Of a stretch of 19,526 bases of DNA, positions 8,726-14,988 are shown in pieces. The translations under genes were made by a program, and so were the position numbers. Where the stretch lies: positions 1-19,526 of the forward strand of contig JBGPBY010000070.1 in the NCBI GenBank assembly GCA_041481485.1, given 5' to 3'. The notes under the pieces were generated by a model that saw nothing but the letters and a program-made list of their open reading frames with translations, was not told where the DNA came from and did no database searches. Numbering within the stretch: position 1 is the first letter of the stretch; every line of letters starts with the position of its first letter. Source of the stretch: JBGPBY01 sp041481485. Its GTDB lineage: Bacteria > Acidobacteriota > Terriglobia > 20CM-2-55-15.

Positions 8726-8741
8726 GGTGGATTAATCCACC
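8726..8741. repeat. Perfect 16-bp palindrome before the multi-domain secreted protein gene
   Basis: GGTGGATTAATCCACC is a perfect palindrome, seven bases before the ATG at 8749. In DNA it could be an operator. In RNA it can fold as a six-pair stem with a TTAA loop. A purine-rich GGAGA (8721-8725) sits directly before it, so folding would bring that ribosome site to seven bases from the ATG. Which role applies cannot be decided from sequence. Confidence 0.55.
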
Positions 8742-8748
8742 GAAGAAC

Positions 8749-10443
8749 ATGCTATTGCTCATCCTGTTAATGCTCGCCACAATCCAACAGCCACCCGCTA
8801 ACGCGCCTGGGACGGTTGACGGAATCGTGTTGAACTCCATTTCCGGTTCACCCATCTCAGGAGCACGCATCAAAGTTACCAGTTCATTTTTTACAACGGA
8901 GGTCGTCACGGACGGAGGCGGAAGGTTTCTGATACCGAACACTCCAGCCGGTAATTATAGGATTGAAGCAGCATCAAAGGGATACGGAGTCAGCGCTACT
9001 CCGGTTTACTTCAATCCGGTCCGCACGGAGTTTCTCACCGTGGCCTCCAACCAGCAGGCACGGCCGAGAATCACACTCACTCCTGCAGCGACCATTCATG
9101 GTCGAGTGTTAGATGAGAGCGGTCATGGAATTCCCGACACACTCGTGGAGGTGCTGAAACTGACCACTAATTCGGAAGAAATCCGTGAATGGACGCCCGT
9201 GCCGGAGTTCGTCACTCCGGAAACAAACAATTTGTTGCACACGAACGCTCAAGGCGAGTATATGCACGATGCGTTGGGCCCTGGTGACTATTACGTCCGC
9301 GCCGTTCTCTCTGGCGCCCCGAACGGAATGCCGATGGCGGTCTACTATCCGAATACACTCGATAGCAACACCGCCGTGCTGGTTGCTCTTACCGAAGGCG
9401 GGCAGGCGACCGTAGATGTCGATGTGACGTCAGCTGTGCGCTCAAGGAAGTTTACCGTCTCCGGAACGGTGATTTATCCCTTGAAAGGGCAGTCCATTGC
9501 ATACGTTGAGCTGCGGCCGCGAAATCCTTTGGCACCGTTGGAGAACGGGGCAGATTGGCCGGAGGTTCTTCCCTATCTCGGAGACCCTGTCTCAGGTCGC
9601 TTCATATTTCGGGGTGTTCGTCCAGGCAGTTATGACCTTACAGCGCGTGTCCGTATCGCAGAACTTGGATTCCGTGAACATACAGCGAAACTTTCTATAG
9701 AAGTTCGCAATGAAGATGTCTCCGACCTGCATCTGGTCCTCAAACCCGGAATCGACGTAAAAGGCCGGCTCGTGATAGATGGAAATCTGGACAGCCAATT
9801 CTCAATGGGTCCGCCGGATGGTCGTACTCGCGACTCTTCGCGAACCCACGCCGGAGACGTCAAGATTGTCCTCCATCGAAAGGACCGCTTATTCCTTGGG
9901 GCCGATATCGGACCCGTAATAAGCCAGAGCGGCACGTCGTTTACCTTCCCGAATACAGCCGAAGGAGACTACGAGATTCGTGCCGAGATCATCCCCGATG
10001 GCTCTCGGCCGAGGCCGGATTTGTATATCGCCGACATTCGCACAGACGGCCGAAGCGTTTTCGACTCAGGGTTTCAGGTCGGTGTGGATGGGGTCGATGC
10101 GATGGAAATCGTCCTCGGAACTGAAGGTGGATCGATTCAAGGTCGCATTCAGGGCGCAGGAACGGCATTTGCGGCCGTTATCGTGGTCCCCGAACCTTTC
10201 CGCCGTAACAACGCAGCCCTCTATCGCATGGACTACTTCTGGGGATACGAGGAGTTTAAATTGACTGGCATTGCTCCGGGCAACTACACGGTGTTTGCCG
10301 TCCCGCATCTCAATCAGCCAATTCCCTACCGCAATCCCGAATTCGTCAGACAATACGAGAGCCGAGGAGTCCGCGTGGTAATACAAAAGAGTTCAGCGAT
10401 TACCGAATTAGAAGTACCGCTTGTAAAAATCGAGGAACGGTAG
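8749..10443 (+). CDS. Secreted protein of tandem carboxypeptidase-regulatory-like (beta-sandwich) domains
   Basis: A 564-aa protein with a short N-terminal hydrophobic segment (MLLLILLMLATI) that may be a minimal signal peptide or anchor. An in-frame TAA at 8713 leaves 8749 as the first ATG. About five repeats share the strand pattern 'G-x-V/I, then S/G-x-P-I-x-G/D, then G-x-F/Y-x-F/I, then G-x-Y-x-I/V': roughly residues 20-75 (VDGIVLNSISGSPISGA, PAGNYRIEA), 115-190 (IHGRVLDESGHGIPD, GPGDYYVRA), 230-300 (SGTVIYPLKG, RPGSYDLTA), 335-425 (VKGRLVIDG, EGDYEIRAE) and 455-540 (IQGRIQGAG, APGNYTVFA). No catalytic motif or barrel is present. Acidobacteriota encode many such orphan proteins of unknown role. 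Adhesion, matrix or a scaffold for envelope enzymes are possible. It converges with the rhamnose operon 40 bases downstream. Confidence 0.75.
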   Translation: MLLLILLMLATIQQPPANAPGTVDGIVLNSISGSPISGARIKVTSSFFTTEVVTDGGGRFLIPNTPAGNYRIEAASKGYGVSATPVYFNPVRTEFLTVASNQQARPRITLTPAATIHGRVLDESGHGIPDTLVEVLKLTTNSEEIREWTPVPEFVTPETNNLLHTNAQGEYMHDALGPGDYYVRAVLSGAPNGMPMAVYYPNTLDSNTAVLVALTEGGQATVDVDVTSAVRSRKFTVSGTVIYPLKGQSIAYVELRPRNPLAPLENGADWPEVLPYLGDPVSGRFIFRGVRPGSYDLTARVRIAELGFREHTAKLSIEVRNEDVSDLHLVLKPGIDVKGRLVIDGNLDSQFSMGPPDGRTRDSSRTHAGDVKIVLHRKDRLFLGADIGPVISQSGTSFTFPNTAEGDYEIRAEIIPDGSRPRPDLYIADIRTDGRSVFDSGFQVGVDGVDAMEIVLGTEGGSIQGRIQGAGTAFAAVIVVPEPFRRNNAALYRMDYFWGYEEFKLTGIAPGNYTVFAVPHLNQPIPYRNPEFVRQYESRGVRVVIQKSSAITELEVPLVKIEER

Positions 10444-10455
10444 ACAAGTTCCTCG
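10425..10455 (-). terminator. Rho-independent terminator of the rhamnose operon
   Basis: Arms CGAGGAAC (10431-10438) and GTTCCTCG (10448-10455) form an eight-pair hairpin with a nine-base loop. On the minus strand it is followed at once by ATTTTT (10430-10425), the expected U-tract, 29 bases after the binding-protein stop. On the plus strand the hairpin spans the TAG of the opposing gene but has no T-run, so it works best for the minus-strand operon. Confidence 0.7.
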
Positions 10456-10483
10456 CACCAATTCAGGGACTGTGCTTCCGCTC

Positions 10484-12553
10484 TCAGAAGTCGTAATTGT
10501 CGATATTGCTTTTGTTCATCATGAGCGGAGGGCCGAGGATGATCTGATCGCCCCGTACCTCAATCTTGCCGAGACGACCGGCTTGAATCGACGTGGCACC
10601 GGGAGAAAGGCGCTTGCCTGCCAGAAGTGCGCCGGCCTGGACAGTAAGGTATCCAAGGTCGCGCGTGCTCCACAGCATCACGGTTTGAACCACGCCATCA
10701 TGAACGTAAGCCTTGTTCATGTTGGGGAGCGAGAGGCCAATCACTTGAACGTCCTTGCGGCCCGCCTGCCGAACGGCTTCGGCCGACCCGGGAACCGCCG
10801 GAGCGGAAATCGCCATGATGAGCTTGAGCTGAGGATAAACGCGGAGAAGAGTCTGCGCCTCGGCGAATGCCTTGTCGCGATCATCATCGCTTGGCCGAAT
10901 TGTAGCAAGCTCAATACCGGGGTGCTTTTCGGCCATTCTCTTTTTGATGTAGGAAATCCACTCGTTCTGATTCGCGGCGCTCAGCGCTCCAGTAATGATG
11001 GCGAACTGGCCTTTCTCGTTCAGGAGCCGGGCGGCTTCGTCCGTCAGACCATAGCCGATGCCTTCCGCTGTGGCCTGATTCACGAAGAAATCGCGCGCCG
11101 CCGGTTCGGCGTCGGCATCCCAGGTGAGGACGTGGATCCCGTTTTCGCGCGCTTTTCGAAGAACGGTTGAAATACCGGCCTTGTTCTCGACGGACACGGC
11201 GATGACGTCGACGTGTCGCGTAATCCAACTCTCGACGATCTCGTTTTGCTTCGCCGCCTCAAGACTTGTTGGGCCGTCCCAGATCAGTTCGACGCCCAGC
11301 TCCTTCGCCGCTTCTTCGGCGCCGCCGCGCACGCTGACAAAATAGGGATCGCCCTTCGCTTTGGGCATCATCGCGATAATTGGACGACGTGTTGCGCCGC
11401 CGGACGCGGTGTTTGCTGCCGCGGCGTTGCCCGGTCCATTGAGCGAGCGCACCAGCCAGACGTTTGTGCCGGCAACGATCAACGCTGCTGCCACGATCGT
11501 TGCGCACAACATCGCAAGCTGGCTGTTTTTCATTGAGAATTCCTCCTCGGAAATCGTGTGACCCGAGCCCTCGGTCCGGGCTCCGTACCGCCGCCAATAG
11601 TCAATTCCGATGACGGATACTAACAAGGCTCCGGTGCAGACGCCCGTCAATTCCGACGGCAATGCGGCCAGATGCAGGCCGTTCTGCAGGATGGACAGTG
11701 ACAGCAGCCCCCAAAGCGTTCCCCAGAGCGATCCGCGTCCCCCGAATACGGAAGTTCCGCCAAGAACAACCGCCGTAATTGCATCCAACTCGTAACCGCT
11801 TCCGGCGTCGGAACGAACCTGTCCCAGATGCGAGGCGTAAATCACTGCGGCGAGTCCGGAAACCAGACCGGACAGGACATAGACGAGCCCAAGGCGTTTG
11901 GCGACGGGAATTCCTGCATAACGTGCTCCTGCCGGTGAGAATCCAATCGCGTAGAGTGCCCTGCCCAGAACGGAGTGGTGCAGCAGCATGACGTAGCCGG
12001 CAAAGACCAGCAGAAAGACCGGCACTTGAGCCGGTATGATGCCTGCGATGTACCCCTGTCCCAGGAAAAGGAAAGTGTTCGGAAAGTCCGAGTAGTTCAC
12101 GGCAGCATGCGTCAATCCTTCGGCGATTCCGCGGAATAGCGACAAAGTCCCAAGAGTCACAATCAAGGGTGGAAGACGCAGCTTCGATATCAGTACCGCA
12201 TTGAGACTGCCTCCGGCGCATCCTGCGAGAACCGCTACTGCCATGGCTGCCGGTATGGGCAAGTTCCATTCTCGGGAAGCCACGCCGAACAGCACGGCCG
12301 CGAGTCCCATCATCGAACCGACCGACAGGTCGATGCCTCCGGTGATCAGGATCGGCGTCAGCGCTACTGCGATGAGCCCCAGTTCAACGCTGAATCGCGC
12401 GACTTCAATGAAGTTGCCTGCCGTAAGAAAGTTCTGCGAGATCGCAGAAAAGATCGCGATCTCGGCAACCAGGGCCGCCACAAGCACCGGAGATCCAAAC
12501 TGGCGCCGGTGCGCACGGAGTCGGTCAGGCCTGATTTGCGAGGGTTCTTTCAT
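10484..12553 (-). CDS. Rhamnose ABC importer: second permease fused in frame to a RhaS-like binding protein
   Basis: One unbroken 689-aa frame joins two proteins that are normally separate. Residues 1 to about 325 are a CUT2-type sugar permease (GGIDLSVGS, then GGTSVFGGRGS, many membrane spans). A polar linker (about 326-340) holds EEEF, whose codons are a strong Shine-Dalgarno. Met341 starts a signal- or anchor-like hydrophobic segment (346-368), then an Ala/Gly/Asn/Ser spacer, then a periplasmic-binding-protein fold from about 390 to 689. That part resembles RhaS rhamnose-binding proteins: DGPTSLEAAKQ, WDADAEPAARDFFVNQAT, GLSLPNMNKAYVHDG, MLWSTRDLGYLTV, and the C-terminus GPPLMMNKSNIDNYDF. 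ATG 12553 is chosen for its GGAG site; the frame also begins at 12598. It overlaps the first permease by 29 bases. The protein may be made as a fusion, as a free 349-aa binding protein from 11533, or both. One base change could have erased the ancestral stop, and a sequencing indel is possible. Confidence 0.8.
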   Translation of the reverse strand: MKEPSQIRPDRLRAHRRQFGSPVLVAALVAEIAIFSAISQNFLTAGNFIEVARFSVELGLIAVALTPILITGGIDLSVGSMMGLAAVLFGVASREWNLPIPAAMAVAVLAGCAGGSLNAVLISKLRLPPLIVTLGTLSLFRGIAEGLTHAAVNYSDFPNTFLFLGQGYIAGIIPAQVPVFLLVFAGYVMLLHHSVLGRALYAIGFSPAGARYAGIPVAKRLGLVYVLSGLVSGLAAVIYASHLGQVRSDAGSGYELDAITAVVLGGTSVFGGRGSLWGTLWGLLSLSILQNGLHLAALPSELTGVCTGALLVSVIGIDYWRRYGARTEGSGHTISEEEFSMKNSQLAMLCATIVAAALIVAGTNVWLVRSLNGPGNAAAANTASGGATRRPIIAMMPKAKGDPYFVSVRGGAEEAAKELGVELIWDGPTSLEAAKQNEIVESWITRHVDVIAVSVENKAGISTVLRKARENGIHVLTWDADAEPAARDFFVNQATAEGIGYGLTDEAARLLNEKGQFAIITGALSAANQNEWISYIKKRMAEKHPGIELATIRPSDDDRDKAFAEAQTLLRVYPQLKLIMAISAPAVPGSAEAVRQAGRKDVQVIGLSLPNMNKAYVHDGVVQTVMLWSTRDLGYLTVQAGALLAGKRLSPGATSIQAGRLGKIEVRGDQIILGPPLMMNKSNIDNYDF
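11533..11548 (-). promoter_or_regulatory. Internal ribosome binding site and start of the RhaS-like part
   Basis: GAGGAGGA (11548-11541), seven bases before ATG (11533-11531), is the strongest Shine-Dalgarno in the operon, yet it lies inside the open frame of the fused gene. Starting here gives 349 aa with a hydrophobic N-terminus, the normal form of a RhaS-type binding protein. In the frame one base forward of the fusion frame, a TGA overlaps this ATG as ATGA, the usual layout of coupled separate genes. Confidence 0.65.
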
Positions 12554-13496
12554 TCCGCTCCAGACCTGTGCGCACCGCCTCAACGGCAACCGCCGCAAGA
12601 ATAATGGCGCCTTGAATCGCCCGTTCCCAGTACACGCTAACGCCCAGAAATGTGAGCGCCGGCCCTATGGCTCCCAGGAGAATGACACCAAGAACAGTGC
12701 CGACAATGGTTCCTCGTCCGCCTGTGATGGCCGTTCCACCGACAACGACTGCGGCAATCACCTGCAATTCCAGACCGACTCCGGTGTTTGGCGGAATCTG
12801 GTTAAATCGGACAGCGTTGAGCGCAGCAGCCAGACCGGTAAATGCGCCGGCAGCGGCGAAGGACGCGAAGGTCACAAGCGACGTGTCGATACCGGCCAGT
12901 CGAGCGCTCTCAGAATTGGAACCCGTGGCATAAACCCATCGGCCGGCTGCCAGATGGCGCATCGCCATCGCGACGGCAAGGACAAGAATCGCCGCGACTG
13001 CAAACGCGAAGACGGGATAGCCGGATTGTTTGAATCCAAACCATTGGAACGCGGCAGGCAGATCTTGAATCCACGCTCCTTCAGTACTCCATCGAAGCGC
13101 GTCACGCAGGACCACCATTGCTGCCAATGTCGCAATGATAGAAGGAATCCGCAAGTACGCCACTAGAACTCCATTGAGTGCTCCGAGTCCGATTCCCACG
13201 ACACAGGCTCCCAGCGCCGCAACCGGCGCGGGCAATCCTGTCTTCGCGAGAATGCCCGCTGCAACACTGCAGATGGCGAATGCCGATCCGGATGAAATAT
13301 CGATCTGACCCGTCAGGATTACCACTGTCGCTCCGAGTGCGACGATCAGGATGGGCGCGTTTGCGAGAAAAAGATCGCGAAGATTGCCGGCTGCAAAATA
13401 GCCTGGAGCTACCAGCGCGAGAATGCCGCTCAACGCGACAATGGCGACGGCTGCCGGCAACTCCTTTGGCAGTTCTCTATGCATTTCTCTACGCAA
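12525..13496 (-). CDS. Rhamnose ABC importer, first permease (RhaP-like, CUT2 family)
   Basis: A 323-aa inner-membrane protein of the RbsC/RhaP permease family with about nine or ten hydrophobic segments. Family marks include TGQIDISSGSAFA (about 60-75), the cytoplasmic loop GSNSESARLAGID that contacts the ATPase, and GGTAITGGRGTIVGT near 250. It would pair with the permease half of the next gene to form the sugar channel. Two starts are possible. TTG at 13496 has GGAGGA five bases upstream and overlaps the ATPase end by eight bases. ATG at 13484 begins four bases after the ATPase stop but has only a weak site. I favour TTG because of the ribosome site. The assignment to rhamnose rather than ribose or autoinducer-2 comes from the neighbouring rhamnosidase and RhaS-like protein. 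Confidence 0.85.
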   Translation of the reverse strand: MRREMHRELPKELPAAVAIVALSGILALVAPGYFAAGNLRDLFLANAPILIVALGATVVILTGQIDISSGSAFAICSVAAGILAKTGLPAPVAALGACVVGIGLGALNGVLVAYLRIPSIIATLAAMVVLRDALRWSTEGAWIQDLPAAFQWFGFKQSGYPVFAFAVAAILVLAVAMAMRHLAAGRWVYATGSNSESARLAGIDTSLVTFASFAAAGAFTGLAAALNAVRFNQIPPNTGVGLELQVIAAVVVGGTAITGGRGTIVGTVLGVILLGAIGPALTFLGVSVYWERAIQGAIILAAVAVEAVRTGLERNERTLANQA

Positions 13497-14985
13497 GGCG
13501 GTCCTCCAACGCGAGGGACAATATGTTTTCCTGCGTGGCTTGCTCTCTGGGCAGAATGCCGCGAATCGCGCCTCGGTGCATCACTGCAATCCGGTCACTT
13601 ATCGCGAAGATTTCCTCAAGCTCGGATGAAATCATCAGAATGGCCACACCACGAGACGCCAGCTCGACAATAAGGTTGTGAATTTCCGATTTTGCGCCGA
13701 CGTCCACACCTTGCGTCGGCTCGTCCAGAATCAGCACCAGCGGATCGATCGCGAGCCAGCGAGCGAGCGCAACTTTTTGTTGATTGCCGCCGGAAAGGGT
13801 GGACGTATCGGCCTCGACGGAGGACGCTTTGATCCGCAGGCGCTCCCGGTATTCCTCTGCAAGGTGGTGTTCCACAGATGCGCGAAGGAGGCCATGCCGT
13901 GAAACCCGTTTCATGTTGGCGAGACTCACATTCGCGGAAATAGGCATTTCCAGAATGATGCCGTGTTGCCGCCGATCTTCAGGCACGTATCCGATGCCCA
14001 GCCGAATGGCGTCTTCCGGAGATCCGATACACACGGAACGGCCGCGCAACAGAATGTCTCCGGAATCGGCAGGAGCAAGCCCGAATAGCGCTTTCGCCAG
14101 GCGCGTCCGGCCCGATCCTACGAGGCCCGCAACACCCAGGATTTCGCCCGCCTTCAGCGCGAGATGGATGTCGCGGAGCCCGCCCCTGCTGCTCAGACCG
14201 CGCAATTCCAGCACGACTTCACCATCACGATTCTCTCGATTGGCGAAACTTTCGACGTCCGTTCGACCGGCTATCAGCGCGATCAGTTGCTGGCGGCTTG
14301 CCTCGCCTCGTTGGAATGTGGCGACCGTTTCCCCATCCCGGAGCACCGTGATGCGGTCCGCGATGGACGAGACTTCCTCGAGGCGATGAGAGATGTAGAT
14401 AATCCCGACTCCCTCGCGGCGCAAGGACGCGATCACTCCGAACAATGTTTCCGTTTCGCGATGCATCAAAGATGCGGTGGGTTCATCCATGATCAGCACT
14501 CTTGCGTTGGCCCCGATGGCCTTCGCGATCTCCACCATCTGTTGCTCCGGCATGCTCAGGCTGGAGGCCCGCCGCCGCGGATCGGTTCCACTGCCCACGC
14601 GGCGGAGCAGTTCCGACGCTTGTTGATTCCTTTCGCGCCATCGCACTCTGCGGAACGGGTGCCCGGATTCCAGAGCGAGGGCGATATTCTCGGCTACGGT
14701 GAGATCCGGAAACAACGAAGGCTGTTGATAGATGGCGGCAATTCCCAACGCGCGCGCCGTGGCAGGATCCATTTCCGGGACGATTCTGCCGGAAACAGCG
14801 ATCTCGCCGGAGTCGGCTTTCACTGCACCGGTCATGATTTTGATGAGTGTGCTCTTGCCGGCGCCGTTTTCCCCGATGATCGCGTGGACCTCTCCGCCGT
14901 TCAGATCGAAGGAAACCTTCCTGAGCGCCTGAACGCCGGCAAAGCTCTTGGTGATGAATCTCGCCGCGAGATGAGGAATCGTCAT
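13489..14985 (-). CDS. Rhamnose ABC importer, twin-domain ATPase (RhaT/RbsA-like)
   Basis: Cytoplasmic 498-aa protein with two ABC domains, the usual size for CUT2 sugar ATPases. Domain 1: Walker A GENGAGKST at 38-46, altered signature LSMPEQQMVEIAKAI, Walker B VLIMDEPTASL. Domain 2: degenerate Walker A GLVGSGRT, full signature LSGGNQQKVALARW near 400, Walker B LVLILDEPTQGVD. The degenerate first signature and second P-loop are normal for RbsA/RhaT/XylG proteins, so they are not damage. It starts at ATG 14985, three bases after the rhamnosidase stop and in the same frame (TGA-GAA-ATG), so translation is probably coupled. Its end overlaps the permease start. The name rhaT is used for this ATPase in rhizobia but for a symporter in E. 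coli, so I give no symbol. Confidence 0.92.
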   Translation of the reverse strand: MTIPHLAARFITKSFAGVQALRKVSFDLNGGEVHAIIGENGAGKSTLIKIMTGAVKADSGEIAVSGRIVPEMDPATARALGIAAIYQQPSLFPDLTVAENIALALESGHPFRRVRWRERNQQASELLRRVGSGTDPRRRASSLSMPEQQMVEIAKAIGANARVLIMDEPTASLMHRETETLFGVIASLRREGVGIIYISHRLEEVSSIADRITVLRDGETVATFQRGEASRQQLIALIAGRTDVESFANRENRDGEVVLELRGLSSRGGLRDIHLALKAGEILGVAGLVGSGRTRLAKALFGLAPADSGDILLRGRSVCIGSPEDAIRLGIGYVPEDRRQHGIILEMPISANVSLANMKRVSRHGLLRASVEHHLAEEYRERLRIKASSVEADTSTLSGGNQQKVALARWLAIDPLVLILDEPTQGVDVGAKSEIHNLIVELASRGVAILMISSELEEIFAISDRIAVMHRGAIRGILPREQATQENILSLALEDRLA

Positions 14986-14988
14986 TTC

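Noticed and set aside
8398..8735. Two overlapping short plus-strand frames upstream of the multi-domain secreted protein
   Set aside because: No family similarity, partly antisense to the hydrolase signal peptide; treated as intergenic.
10472..11170. 232-codon plus-strand open frame
   Set aside because: Antisense shadow of the RhaS-like domain, which has clear family motifs on the minus strand.
13489..14985. Degenerate first signature (LSMPEQQ) and second P-loop (GLVGSGRT) in the twin ATPase as signs of decay
   Set aside because: The same changes are normal in RbsA/RhaT-type ATPases, so they are family features.
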